Below are positions 13,162 to 22,905 of a stretch of 28,006 bases of DNA, piece by piece. A program made the translations under genes and the position numbers. The DNA comes from a virus. Where the stretch lies: the IMG/VR virus record IMGVR_UViG_3300030450_002179, positions 1 to 28,006 of that record. One strand, written 5' to 3'. The notes below the pieces were generated by a model. That model was given only the letters and a program-made list of their open reading frames with translations, was not told where the DNA came from and did no database searches. Every line of letters starts with the position of its first letter. Position 1 is the first letter of the stretch.

Positions 13162-15141
13162 TTAAAGTGTTGATTTTTGTTCTATCATTGTATTAATTTG
13201 CTGAGATTCAGTTACATCTTGTTCTACTACATAAGCTTGTACTGGTTCTTGATTTTGTCCACCACCAAATTGAGCATTAAATTGTTCTGTAACTGATGGT
13301 AAATTAGAAACATCAGCAATAGCTTCTGTTCCAGCACCAGCACCAGCACCTCCTCCAGCACCACCACCAGCCCCACCACCACCATCATCAGAGGGAGTAG
13401 GTGGTGTCATTGATGGCTTAGAGTTTTTAATCGTTTGAATATTTTTAAGCCCAGTAGCTAAAACCATAGCTGCATTTAGATAACCTAATGCAACTCCAAA
13501 GGGTCCCAAACCAGCCGAAGCAGTAATTGCTTTAACTACCCCCTCTGCTGTAGACATTGTAGTATTAGCTATACCTACTGCCATTTCTGCTTTCCAGTTT
13601 TTAATGGCTTGTTTATGTCGTTCTTTAGCTTGTTTCTTTTCTAGTTTTTTAAGTTGTTCATCTGTACCTTTAAAAGTTTTAAGCTCAAAATCTTGTTGCT
13701 TTTTAAGTTCGTCCATGTCTTGCTGACCTTGTTGTAGAATCATTGAGGTAAGCATTGCATAGGTTTCTCTAGCTAATTCAATTTTCTTTTGTCTTCTAGC
13801 TTCTTCTTCGGCATCTATTTGGTCTTGTTTTTCTTTTGCTATAGCATCTTGTTCAGCTTGTAGTTCATCATCTTCAAGTTTCCATTCTTCTTCTAACGCT
13901 TTCTTATCTTCCCTATGTTGAGCCTCTATCTCTAATGTATCAACACCAGCCTTTCTTGCAAGTTCTAACTTAGCTTCATAGTCTTGTTCTAAAGAAGCCA
14001 TTTCTTTTTCTCGTTCATTTAGAGAAGCTAAATTTAATTCTTTTATGGCTGCTTTTTGTTCGTCTATAAGAGCATTTTGGTTAGTTAATTGTTCAGAACG
14101 CTGTCCAGTAATTCTTTCCTCTAAGTCTAACTGCTCTAATAAAGCTTGCTGGTAAGCTGTTTGTAATTCTACCGAATCGGAATTAGTATCAAGCTCTAAT
14201 TTTGCAATTCTTAATTTTTCATCAGCTATTTTCTTTTCTGCAGCTAATTGCTCATCTAGTATTCTACCAAGTTCTTCATTAGCAGCTATTCTTTCTTCAA
14301 ATGTTTTAGAAACATCATCTCTAATTTGTCTTTGCAATTCAGCATCTAACTGGCTCTGCATTTGCTGTTTCTGTCTTACTACTTCCAGTAATTCTTCATT
14401 CTTTTTAGCATCAGCTAAAGCCTTTCCAGTAGCCATAGCACCAGCTATAGAAATCTTTTTAACTCCCTCAGTAGCTACATCAGTAGCTATAGATACTACA
14501 GAACCTACTTCTGTTAGTGCTTCTCCTAAATTATCTGCAATTTGTTTTCCAGCATCAACAATATTATCTCTGGTTTCTGCTAAAGCGTCTTTAGTTTCGT
14601 TTATGTCAGCCGTAAGCTGTTTAATTTTACCCTCATCTCCACCACCTAAAAATGAATCTTCCCAAGCTAACATAGCCGACTGAATACCCAATTTTATTGC
14701 ATAAAAAGATAATTTTAATGGTTCAATTACTAAACTTAATAATCCAAGACCTACTTGTTTTAAACCCTCAAAGCCCTCAGTAGATTTAGAAACAGCACTA
14801 AATATATCAGTTATTACAGATACTAATTGATTAAATATTACTCCAATAGTTTCAGTAGCTACAGCAACCCCATCCATAACAGCTTGGTTGCTCATCATTA
14901 TATCTTTAAGAGCATTAAAAGCTGTAATTATCAGTCCAACACCCATACCTTTCATAGCCAAGCCCATTCCACTAAAACCTTTTGAAAGTTTACCTAATGC
15001 ACTACCAGTAGTCTTTTCAGCATCTTTTATTTCGGCTAACTCCCCCTTAATTTCCTCTAATTCCTTTTTTAAACCATCTAATTCAGAAGTAGTTTTTTTG
15101 GCATTAGTATCAAATTCTACATCTACTACTACTTTTTCCAT
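13162..15141 (-). CDS. Tail tape measure protein
   Basis: A 659-aa protein with all marks of a tape measure. A charged coiled-coil start (E-L-D-G-L-K-K-E-L-E-E-I-K) is followed by hydrophobic segments with G-M-G-L-A-M-K-G-M-G-V-G (about 57-68) that may enter the host membrane. A long heptad-rich helix spans about 240-520 (Glu/Gln/Lys/Ala-rich), and hydrophobic segments lie near 530-570. A Gly/Ala run at 587-604 and a C-terminal V-E-Q-D-V-T-E-S-Q follow. At about 1.5 angstrom per residue it would set a tail near 100 nm. It is transcribed after the large tail proteins, not before them, and overlaps the small gene upstream by 13 bases. Confidence 0.85.
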   Translation of the reverse strand: MEKVVVDVEFDTNAKKTTSELDGLKKELEEIKGELAEIKDAEKTTGSALGKLSKGFSGMGLAMKGMGVGLIITAFNALKDIMMSNQAVMDGVAVATETIGVIFNQLVSVITDIFSAVSKSTEGFEGLKQVGLGLLSLVIEPLKLSFYAIKLGIQSAMLAWEDSFLGGGDEGKIKQLTADINETKDALAETRDNIVDAGKQIADNLGEALTEVGSVVSIATDVATEGVKKISIAGAMATGKALADAKKNEELLEVVRQKQQMQSQLDAELQRQIRDDVSKTFEERIAANEELGRILDEQLAAEKKIADEKLRIAKLELDTNSDSVELQTAYQQALLEQLDLEERITGQRSEQLTNQNALIDEQKAAIKELNLASLNEREKEMASLEQDYEAKLELARKAGVDTLEIEAQHREDKKALEEEWKLEDDELQAEQDAIAKEKQDQIDAEEEARRQKKIELARETYAMLTSMILQQGQQDMDELKKQQDFELKTFKGTDEQLKKLEKKQAKERHKQAIKNWKAEMAVGIANTTMSTAEGVVKAITASAGLGPFGVALGYLNAAMVLATGLKNIQTIKNSKPSMTPPTPSDDGGGGAGGGAGGGAGAGAGTEAIADVSNLPSVTEQFNAQFGGGQNQEPVQAYVVEQDVTESQQINTMIEQKSTL

Positions 15142-15374
15142 TTGAAAATTTTATTAAATTCGTTCATTTGTTTATCATGGTATCTAAGTATTTTTTCGTA
15201 CCAATCCAAACAGCGTTTATTTGTATAAACTATATCTGGTAAAGTCTTAATAACTACTGGAATAAGTAAATAAACACCTTTCCAATAATTTCCAATCTCA
15301 TGCAAAGGCGAAGATTTAATCTTAGCATCTTTTTTCCTTGCTTCTTTTGATAATTTTATTTCTATGCGCTCCAT
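15129..15374 (-). CDS. Small protein between tail tip and tape measure genes
   Basis: An 81-aa basic protein with one short hydrophobic stretch (V-Y-L-L-I-P-V-V-I near 34-42) and a Lys/Arg-rich N-terminus and C-terminus. No family recognised. It overlaps the 1332-aa tail gene and the tape measure gene by 13 bases each, so it is co-translated with both. A tail-assembly or membrane-contact role is possible. Confidence 0.5.
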   Translation of the reverse strand: MERIEIKLSKEARKKDAKIKSSPLHEIGNYWKGVYLLIPVVIKTLPDIVYTNKRCLDWYEKILRYHDKQMNEFNKIFKWKK

Positions 15375-18300
15375 TTTGATTCTAAATAATTTCTAACTTG
15401 TGATACTTCTGTAGATGTTAATTCTCTCTCGTAATGCTGAACTTCTAATATATCTCCATCAAATAGTTGGTAAAAAGTGCTACCATCTTTTGCTCCACCA
15501 ATCGAATATTCTTTAGCACCAGAATTAGCTGAATTTGTAGCTATATCAAAATTATTATTGCTGTCATGAATTTCTCTAGAAGTAGAAGCTCGTTTACCCA
15601 TTATAACTTGTTTTGTGGTTGGTGCTATATCATCTAAGTAGCAATCGTAATTAGTGGTAGAAGTAGTATTATTAAATACAGAATGTTTAGTTACTGAATC
15701 TAATACATTAACTAAAACACCACAGACTATTTTTCCTTTAAAAGTAGCACCAGCAATATTACTTCCACCACTTATAGCAGTATCATTAGCTGACTGAAAT
15801 ACTACAAATAAAGTATTATCCCCATCTCCAATAGAATCTAATGCTACATCTGTATTATATAAGCAATCATTAGAAGAAGAATTAAAAGTAATTTTTGGAT
15901 TACTTATATCTTGATTATAAGTTGGTTTACCACCACCAGTATATGCAATCATGTGGTGGTTATTTCCAGATAAATCTTGCCATTCTGATACCACTCCAGA
16001 AGTATGTATAATTGAGCCTATATTAGAAGCATCTAACCATAATCTCATATCTGGTATTTGTGTTTTTGGGTAAAATGGTAATTCTCCTTTTGGGAGTGGA
16101 ACATTTTGTATAGCTTGAAAAGTGTATTTAAAATCTATAGTCCAATCTACATTTTGAGCCCCAAAATATTGACCATTTGTATCTATTTCAAAATAGAACA
16201 TTCCATCGTTAATATACACATCATCTGAACCTACTTTTTCTGTATATGGCATTGGGAATTTTGGATTAACTTCTAAAGTATTAAAATCTCTACTTTCTTC
16301 TTGTTTATCTAATTTATATGATTCTATTTGAGGTCTTAAAGAATTATTTTGGTTATTAATTACACCACTATATTCTCTATAAGAATAGTTTTGCGACCTT
16401 ACAGAAGTAGTACCTCTTTCGGCACCAGATACAATCATTGTAAACATCATAAGAGATGGGTATGGCATTTTAAAAGCGTTTCTACCATCTTGTTGCATAC
16501 ACGCCTTTCCAGTAGTTCTTGTATATTGTCCATTTTGACCAATAAATATTATTTCATCAGAAGTACCAAAAGCGTGTCTGACAAAATGCCCAGATTGACT
16601 TCTACCTTGTTCATTATAAAGAGGGTCTGCTCCAGCAGATAATAATGTTTCTCCACTAGCTATAGAATAACCATAATCCCCTTGTATAGAGTTATTTTTC
16701 CAAGATTGCCCAGTATCTAATTTAAGACTAGGAGTTACAATTTTTTGTACTGGTATAATACTATGACTAAAATCTCCAACAATTTTTGTGTTTTCAGAAT
16801 CAGTAGACACTCTATTTACATTACCATTAATCATGCTACCATAACCAAATGATTTATTATTAAAACCAGTAATATTACTATTAGATTCTATAGTATTATT
16901 TTTACCAATTACAGAACTATAAGTGCCAAGTAAATTATTTTTACCTTTTACTATATTATTAATTTTATAAGTGTTGTTTATTGGCTGTAAAGGGCTTTTA
17001 GATTTTAACAATGTAGCCTCGCAATAACTACTAGCACTATTCCAAGTATATCCATAAGCTTCACAACATTCTTGGTTTGGACTAGCAGCAATTCCAGTTG
17101 TAGAGTTAATAAAGAATACTGTTCCCCAGAAGACAACATTTGGTTCTATATCACATTCTACACCTAAATTCGTTTCTACATTTACTCTTTGTGATTTGAT
17201 TAACTCAACAGAACAAGAACCCTCTCCTACTAATGGATAGCTTGTTATTTTATTTATTCTAAAATATTCATTTTGCACCCTAATAACATCATTAAATTGC
17301 ATAGTTTGAATATCTAAAGCACTAAGCCAAAACTTAGCTTTTAGTAATCTTGAATCAATGCTATAAGTTTCTTCTAAATATCTTAACCAGTAATTTCTAT
17401 AAGCACTATTTAAGGGTTGTGGTGCATTTAATTGCCCAGTAGTTTCCCCCATAAAACTTAAAGAAGTAGTGGCATCAGTAATTACATTGTCTGAATAATT
17501 AGAGAATACAGCCCATTGAGTTACTTGTATTGGACTAAAGGTAGCTCCACCCCCCCATATATAAAAATATTCTCCAGATGTATCTGAGCCATGATACCCA
17601 TTATAATGTGATATTCTAACACCAGCCACATTAACACCCTCAGCATCATAACAGACACAGCTTTTAATACCAGTATTTGGAATGTAAGTAGTAATAGTAG
17701 GAAAAAATGTAGTCTTAACTTGTTCTTTTTTCTTACCAAAATCATTACTTGAATTATCTACTATTTGTGTACCATATATCCTACCTACTTCTTGAGCAAA
17801 CATTGAGTTCATAAAGTCTGCTGAAACACCATCACTAAAAGATAATTCTTTAGCTTGTAAATCAGCAGTAGGTTTATACTCTATATCTTTAGAGGTGTCT
17901 AATTTATCAGTCCAATCTATTGAATCCCCTTGGTCTACCCAATTAGAAAATGGTTCAATATATAAATGGGTTGGTACTTGTTCATCTGGTATTATAACTA
18001 AATTAAATTTTCTAGTTAGTGATGTAATAAAATCTAAGGCTTTTACTGGTGCCATATTTTGCGACATATCCACAGCACATATAAAATCTACTTCTTCTGG
18101 ATTACCAAAATCATCTACTCCAGTAAACTGATTACCATTAGGATTGTAGTTTAATTGAGCATTGTTTATTGTTATAGTACCCCCATAAGATGAGTCTACA
18201 TTTGTTAATCTTATAACAGAAACAAATTGTGAGTTAGTAAAACAAACTACTTCTGGATTAGATATATTAAAAATGTTTTGGTTACCAGCTACTAAAAGTT

Positions 18301-19360
18301 GGTCGGCACCAGTTGTCGCAACAACACCAGTCCAACCATCAAAATTATTAAGGTCTTGGTTTTCTACTAAGCTTAAATCTACTATTAAAAACTTAGCAAA
18401 TACATTATCACTAATTACTGATACTGGACAAGTTAATTGAACCCATGCAGTAACTTGAACTGATTGCCAAAAGTTTAATGGACTATAAACACCAGTAGTA
18501 GAATTGTATTGGTTGTAAGTATCTACATTAAAAGCAGACTGCATTAATACATTATAAGCACCATCTTGTATAGGCATAGTTACAGTAGATGGAATACCAG
18601 CACCAAGCGATAAATCTACTATATATGCAGTATCATAACCATTTGATGATATAGATAGTCCAATACCATTATTAGCATCCATATACAAATCAGTCATTTC
18701 AGTCTGAAAAAACTCCGATTCGTATGAATATCCTACATGCTTTAATATTAATTCTATTGCTTTAGATATTCTTACTTGTGGTCGCATTTCAAAAATAGAC
18801 ATATACGAGTCTGGTAAAGCTATAGAGTCTGTTTGATTTCCACCAAACCAACCAGCACCATAATCATATAAAGAATAAACTACATCGCCATTTAAGAAAT
18901 TTTGTTGCCAAGAATCCATTACATTAGCAGTAGTAAGATTATGGTCTAAATCACTAAAATCTATATCTGGAAGTTGTAAACCAGTTAGTGCTTGACCAAG
19001 AGAAGATACAGAACTAAAGATTACACATTGATATTCATAAGTAGCCCCATTAGAACAATACACATTAGTAAGCTGTAAATACCCTTGAAACACCTCTATA
19101 GAATCTTTAATAATAGTAGCTTCTACTCTAGCCTTTGGATTGTAATTACCAAATTGGTTTACATCAAAATATTGAGAAAAGAAATTATCATTGTTTGCAG
19201 AAGATGGTATTCTAAAATTAAATGTGTGATTACCCTTATTAGACTTTACATCTTGTATATCCTTAAACTGAAAATTAGCAGTCATAGGTTGGTCTTTACT
19301 TATATCTAGAAAGACTAACAGACTATCGTCTTGTGTTTTTACTCTTATTTGTGTAGCCAT
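15362..19360 (-). CDS. Large tail tip / fibre protein with C-terminal lectin-like domain
   Basis: A 1332-aa virion protein. Residues 1 to about 700 are beta-rich tail-hub-like sequence as known from Bacteroidota phage tail proteins (S-K-D-Q-P-M-T-A-N-F-Q-F near the start). A Cys segment Q-E-C-C-E-A-Y-G-Y-T-W lies near 760-775. Residues 795-865 contain Asn/Ile/Gly repeats (K-N-N-L-L-G, S-S-V-I-G-K-N-N-T-I, G-F-N-N-K-S) that suggest a left-handed beta roll as in trimeric adhesins. The last 227 residues (W-L-D-A-S-N, S-G-V-V-S-E-W-Q-D-L-S-G-N ... Y-L-E-S-K-W) form a LamG/ConA-like domain that likely binds host glycans. Its stop overlaps the next ATG by 13 bases. Confidence 0.72.
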   Translation of the reverse strand: MATQIRVKTQDDSLLVFLDISKDQPMTANFQFKDIQDVKSNKGNHTFNFRIPSSANNDNFFSQYFDVNQFGNYNPKARVEATIIKDSIEVFQGYLQLTNVYCSNGATYEYQCVIFSSVSSLGQALTGLQLPDIDFSDLDHNLTTANVMDSWQQNFLNGDVVYSLYDYGAGWFGGNQTDSIALPDSYMSIFEMRPQVRISKAIELILKHVGYSYESEFFQTEMTDLYMDANNGIGLSISSNGYDTAYIVDLSLGAGIPSTVTMPIQDGAYNVLMQSAFNVDTYNQYNSTTGVYSPLNFWQSVQVTAWVQLTCPVSVISDNVFAKFLIVDLSLVENQDLNNFDGWTGVVATTGADQLLVAGNQNIFNISNPEVVCFTNSQFVSVIRLTNVDSSYGGTITINNAQLNYNPNGNQFTGVDDFGNPEEVDFICAVDMSQNMAPVKALDFITSLTRKFNLVIIPDEQVPTHLYIEPFSNWVDQGDSIDWTDKLDTSKDIEYKPTADLQAKELSFSDGVSADFMNSMFAQEVGRIYGTQIVDNSSNDFGKKKEQVKTTFFPTITTYIPNTGIKSCVCYDAEGVNVAGVRISHYNGYHGSDTSGEYFYIWGGGATFSPIQVTQWAVFSNYSDNVITDATTSLSFMGETTGQLNAPQPLNSAYRNYWLRYLEETYSIDSRLLKAKFWLSALDIQTMQFNDVIRVQNEYFRINKITSYPLVGEGSCSVELIKSQRVNVETNLGVECDIEPNVVFWGTVFFINSTTGIAASPNQECCEAYGYTWNSASSYCEATLLKSKSPLQPINNTYKINNIVKGKNNLLGTYSSVIGKNNTIESNSNITGFNNKSFGYGSMINGNVNRVSTDSENTKIVGDFSHSIIPVQKIVTPSLKLDTGQSWKNNSIQGDYGYSIASGETLLSAGADPLYNEQGRSQSGHFVRHAFGTSDEIIFIGQNGQYTRTTGKACMQQDGRNAFKMPYPSLMMFTMIVSGAERGTTSVRSQNYSYREYSGVINNQNNSLRPQIESYKLDKQEESRDFNTLEVNPKFPMPYTEKVGSDDVYINDGMFYFEIDTNGQYFGAQNVDWTIDFKYTFQAIQNVPLPKGELPFYPKTQIPDMRLWLDASNIGSIIHTSGVVSEWQDLSGNNHHMIAYTGGGKPTYNQDISNPKITFNSSSNDCLYNTDVALDSIGDGDNTLFVVFQSANDTAISGGSNIAGATFKGKIVCGVLVNVLDSVTKHSVFNNTTSTTNYDCYLDDIAPTTKQVIMGKRASTSREIHDSNNNFDIATNSANSGAKEYSIGGAKDGSTFYQLFDGDILEVQHYERELTSTEVSQVRNYLESKWSA

Positions 19361-20874
19361 TATGTAGTGCTATAATATGGATTAGCGTATTCAAAAGTAA
19401 GTTCCATACTCTCGACTCCTCTATTAAGTTCACTTTTCACTCTCATTTTAGAGTTTTTTAAAGTAACTGCTACAACCCTACTTCCATAAGGGTCTCCATT
19501 AAAGCTATCTTCATAAAGGATATGTATTTGTGGCGACATCATCATATCTTCTATTTGTTTTAGTTTAGGGCTATCTAAATTATCTGTAAATACTTTTAGT
19601 TCAATGGTTGCTTCAGTATTAACAGCCATCTTACCTTGATTTGGTACTTGAAGTGGATATGCTGTATTAATATCTTGTTTATTTACTGCCACATTACCAG
19701 CATAATTTATAACAGCTGGTTTGTGGATATAATCTTTTTTAACTTTTAATTCTCTATCTACTTCTTTTTGTAAAGTAATATATTCCCAAGCACCAAATTT
19801 ATTCATATACGAAAATCTTAAATTCTCATATTTATCACATCTTCTTACTACATTAAACCAATAATAAATAGAAGAAGAATTTCCAGATGCTGTACTATTA
19901 GCATAAAATTTATAGCTAGATATAACAGTACTACCTATTTTACCATCAAGTGTTGGTTTCACTCCAAGAACATTTACACCATCAATAATAAGTTTATAAA
20001 GATTTCTTAAACCTACACCCATAATTTGATAAAAAGATGAGTCTGCTGTAGTTACATCAAAAGAGCCATTATTAAGTGTATTATTAAGCCATTGTGTGTA
20101 ACCTAAATTAGTACCAGAAGCATCATAATACTCAACTATATACCACTCATTTTCTGCATTTATATTAACTGCACATCTATTAAGGCAACTTATAGTGTGG
20201 TATTCTTCATTAGCTATATCTATATATACATTTGGTATACCACCACTACTATATACAGTATTATAATTTGAGCTTAAAAATAATGACTTACCATCTTTTA
20301 AAACATAGTCACTAAAATCTATATTTACTCTATCTGTATGGGTTGCTCTACCCCACAGAACGAAGCAATCTACATCTAAATTTCCAGTACCACCAGTTGG
20401 TATTTTAACTGGCACTCCAGTTGGAGTGGATGAATACATTTGAAAAAACTTTAAGTTTATTACTTGGGCGCAACCTCTAAAGGCATCCATACCATTAGAT
20501 TGATTTAATAAACCTTTAGATAATGGAGTAGAAACTGGAGTACCAGTCGGTAAGTGGTGTATGCTTTGATATTGTTTAGTTACAGCACCCCCATCTCTTT
20601 TTGATGTAGTTATTTGGGGAGTAATAATAGATTTAAAAATAGCAGTTAAATCAAAAATAGCTTGATTTTCTGAATTAGGTTGCTGAGTTATAGTTATTGT
20701 TTTAGTTTGTGCTGGGTCGCCTTGTGTGTGATATGTAACTTCCATTAAATATCTATACTTATAAATACCAGCACTACCCACAGCAGTATCATTTGCATAT
20801 ATTAAATTTCTACCAGTAGCTAACATAAAGCCACCATTAGTATTAGTGTAAGCACCATGAATTGAATATGCCAT
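19360..20874 (-). CDS. Distal tail-region structural protein
   Basis: A 504-aa beta-rich protein (many Asn, Ser, Gly and Tyr), with strands such as S-I-Y-Y-W-F-N-V-V-R-R and M-E-L-T-F-E-Y-A-N-P-Y-Y at the end. It precedes the 1332-aa tail-tip gene with a one-base overlap and follows the gp10-like gene. By analogy with other Bacteroidota siphoviruses it could be the distal tail protein or a baseplate-like component. No catalytic motif or transmembrane segment is seen. Confidence 0.6.
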   Translation of the reverse strand: MAYSIHGAYTNTNGGFMLATGRNLIYANDTAVGSAGIYKYRYLMEVTYHTQGDPAQTKTITITQQPNSENQAIFDLTAIFKSIITPQITTSKRDGGAVTKQYQSIHHLPTGTPVSTPLSKGLLNQSNGMDAFRGCAQVINLKFFQMYSSTPTGVPVKIPTGGTGNLDVDCFVLWGRATHTDRVNIDFSDYVLKDGKSLFLSSNYNTVYSSGGIPNVYIDIANEEYHTISCLNRCAVNINAENEWYIVEYYDASGTNLGYTQWLNNTLNNGSFDVTTADSSFYQIMGVGLRNLYKLIIDGVNVLGVKPTLDGKIGSTVISSYKFYANSTASGNSSSIYYWFNVVRRCDKYENLRFSYMNKFGAWEYITLQKEVDRELKVKKDYIHKPAVINYAGNVAVNKQDINTAYPLQVPNQGKMAVNTEATIELKVFTDNLDSPKLKQIEDMMMSPQIHILYEDSFNGDPYGSRVVAVTLKNSKMRVKSELNRGVESMELTFEYANPYYSTT

Positions 20875-20876
20875 AT

Positions 20877-21479
20877 CTATTTACTTTTTAATTCTTTCTT
20901 TATATAATCTATGTATATTTCTCTAGCTACTTTTCCAGCACTATTTCTTAATGCTTGTTCAGTAGCATCTTTAACATAATTTCTAGGACTAATTCCTTTT
21001 GTAGCTATAGCTTGACCTAATACAAATGCTAAATTTTTCATAGTAGATTTAGTTTTTTCAGCATAGCCACCACCTTTTTTTTGTGGTTTAATGCCTTTAT
21101 CTTTAATCCACCTAGCCATTACCCCTTTGGGTAGGTTTTTACTTTTAAATTTAAAAGGAGAATTTTTAGCAGATTCTCTTACTTTAATAGATGAATTAGC
21201 TTTTTTTTGAGCCTCTGAAAACTTACCAGAACCTTGCACTCCTTGTTCTATAAATGAAGCATAATCTTCTGAACTGGTAATTTGTATATCAAAACCACTC
21301 ACATATTGTCCTTTCTCATTTCTTTTTTGGACTATTTTATAATCCAAAGACTTAGATAAATCTCCAGTAGCATTAGTTACCCTTTTTTTTCCATCAATAG
21401 TTTGAGAAGCACCTAAATTAATTTGAGCTAATTTTACTATATAAGCACCTAATTTTTCTATTTCTTGTTTAGCACTCAT
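20877..21479 (-). CDS. HK97 gp10-like tail completion protein
   Basis: A 200-aa protein. It opens with a helix then R-V-T-N-A-T-G-D-L-S-K-S-L, D-Y-A-S-F-I-E-Q-G-V-Q-G-S-G and near the end T-K-G-I-S-P-R-N-Y, the set of motifs of the HK97 gp10-like minor tail or head-tail joining family. It probably closes the tail at its upper end or lies in the neck. Its start overlaps the stop of the preceding gene (ATG within the 21479 junction). Basic N- and C-termini are consistent with contact to DNA or tail tube. Confidence 0.7.
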   Translation of the reverse strand: MSAKQEIEKLGAYIVKLAQINLGASQTIDGKKRVTNATGDLSKSLDYKIVQKRNEKGQYVSGFDIQITSSEDYASFIEQGVQGSGKFSEAQKKANSSIKVRESAKNSPFKFKSKNLPKGVMARWIKDKGIKPQKKGGGYAEKTKSTMKNLAFVLGQAIATKGISPRNYVKDATEQALRNSAGKVAREIYIDYIKKELKSK

Positions 21480-22651
21480 TATCTATAGTTAATCCATTCC
21501 ATAAGTGGAAAGATATTAGTTCCAAAATCAGTTGGAGAATATATAAATTCTTGCATATAAAAATTTGAAAAAGCACCACCAATTTCTCCACCAATTTGTA
21601 AGTCCTTACCATCTAATGTAAATGTGTAAGCTACATAATTTAACGAATTAGCATCTAATCCATAATACATAGTACATAGACTATTATTAAATATCAATCC
21701 TATAGTAAGTGGTTCTTTTCTTTTTAATTCGCTATTATTGGGACATACTGGAAAATTAGAGTTTTTAGATATTGCTGGACTAGCGTTTTGATTAGTTAAT
21801 TTTAATGTGCTTTTGACATTGTCTATATTTAAATATAAATGAGTAGTCCCACCTACGCTTAATAATCTATTATCTCCACCACCACTTATGTAAGATGCCC
21901 CAAAATCTTTTATTCTCATAATTATAGAATGAGTTTCGCCCGACAAAGTCATATCTAATCCAATAGCATTACCATAACTAAAGTGTATAGCGTTTTTAAC
22001 TGCGTCCCAACTGGGTCCAGTAGTCATTTTACTAAGTTGATATAAAGGAACTTTTGGCTTACTATATATTGGCAAATAAGCTGTTATCTCGTTGCTTGAC
22101 AATATAATAGAACTATGTATGCTCTCTCTACTCCACCAAGATAAATCTATATCTACTGGTAAAGTAAAGTCTAAGGCATTTTGCTGTTCTGCTAAATAGT
22201 ATGGTATATTACATTGAGTTACTTCGTTTGGAGTTTCTATGCTAAATTGAGTACTCCAACCAGAACATATATCTGGCTTAGTATCTATAAATGGATTAGC
22301 AGAAATAGGTACTTGTAAATTTATTAGAGTATCTTCATTAATAAAATATTTTCCTTTAGTTAATTCTTTACAGAAATCTTGCAGTAGTAATAATGAATCA
22401 GATAAGCATACAGCTTCATTTTCCATTTTATTGTTTTCTCCATCGTACCTATCAAACACAACCACTTCAAAACCATAAGTAACTATTTGGTCATCTATTG
22501 TAGTGCTGGTTGGTGTTAGATGGACAGCTGGATATTCAGTAAATTTATCTTCATCCATTAAACTTATTTCTCCATAAGAAAAAGAATTAATTTGGCTGTG
22601 CTGGTCGCATATAGCATCAAAATATTTTATAATAGCATTGTATGTAATCAT
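21479..22651 (-). CDS. Tail terminator-like protein fused to a LamG/ConA-like domain
   Basis: A 390-aa protein of two parts. Residues 1 to about 145 (M-I-T-Y-N-A-I-I-K-Y-F at the start, then E-Y-P-A-V-H-L-T-P, Y-G-F-E-V-V-V-F-D) match the Bacteroidota siphovirus tail terminator family. Residues about 165-390 are a beta-sandwich-like domain with A-I-H-F-S-Y-G, I-I-M-R-I-K and M-Q-E-F-I-Y motifs and the ending M-E-W-I-N-Y-R, resembling LamG/ConA lectins. The usual protein ends after the first part, so this is a domain fusion. A lectin at the neck could form surface fibres or whiskers. The ATG overlaps the preceding stop as ATGA. Confidence 0.62.
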   Translation of the reverse strand: MITYNAIIKYFDAICDQHSQINSFSYGEISLMDEDKFTEYPAVHLTPTSTTIDDQIVTYGFEVVVFDRYDGENNKMENEAVCLSDSLLLLQDFCKELTKGKYFINEDTLINLQVPISANPFIDTKPDICSGWSTQFSIETPNEVTQCNIPYYLAEQQNALDFTLPVDIDLSWWSRESIHSSIILSSNEITAYLPIYSKPKVPLYQLSKMTTGPSWDAVKNAIHFSYGNAIGLDMTLSGETHSIIMRIKDFGASYISGGGDNRLLSVGGTTHLYLNIDNVKSTLKLTNQNASPAISKNSNFPVCPNNSELKRKEPLTIGLIFNNSLCTMYYGLDANSLNYVAYTFTLDGKDLQIGGEIGGAFSNFYMQEFIYSPTDFGTNIFPLMEWINYR

Positions 22652-22905
22652 CTCATTCTAGCTTTACTTTCTAATTGTCTTTTTCTATTTTCTTTTTGCT
22701 TTTCTATAGCTCTGTCTGCATCAAGAGAAAGCTTCATTAAACACAAATTAAGTTCTAATTGTATAACTTTATCTATATCCAGAACATTTCCATTGGCTAA
22801 TACATCTAAGATATTGAACCAGCCATATTCTGATGAACTTGTTTTTTTTCCTTTTTGGTTAAATAAGCTTGGGAACCTATCAGTAATTTCCCCCCTAAAT
22901 TCCAA
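22648..22905 (-). CDS. Frameshifted second part of the tail assembly chaperone
   Basis: An 85-aa frame in the -1 register of the gene at 23408-22806, overlapping it by about 100 bases. The open frame begins at 22923 after a TAA and has no ATG near its beginning; only a TTG at 22905 is available, so independent initiation is unlikely. Its content (S-E-Y-G-W-F-N-I-L-D-V-L-A-N-G, then a Leu/Lys-rich helix) is typical of the second half of the G/GT tail chaperone in Bacteroidota phages. The likely product is a 253-aa fusion made by -1 frameshifting. It would guide tape measure and tube assembly. Confidence 0.7.
   Translation of the reverse strand: MEFRGEITDRFPSLFNQKGKKTSSSEYGWFNILDVLANGNVLDIDKVIQLELNLCLMKLSLDADRAIEKQKENRKRQLESKARMR

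Noticed and set aside
13330-13383. GC-rich run of CCA/CAC-like repeats suggesting a minisatellite
   Set aside because: It encodes the Gly/Ala linker of the tape measure protein (residues 587-604); a low-complexity coding stretch explains it.
17521-17745. Leu-rich minus-strand frame inside the tail-tip gene
   Set aside because: Alternative-frame reading of a single 1332-codon gene; no start signal.
22890-22895. G6 run as the frameshift site
   Set aside because: In the first frame it reads GGG GGG AAA, so the best heptamer is out of the X XXY YYZ register; the T and A runs fit better.
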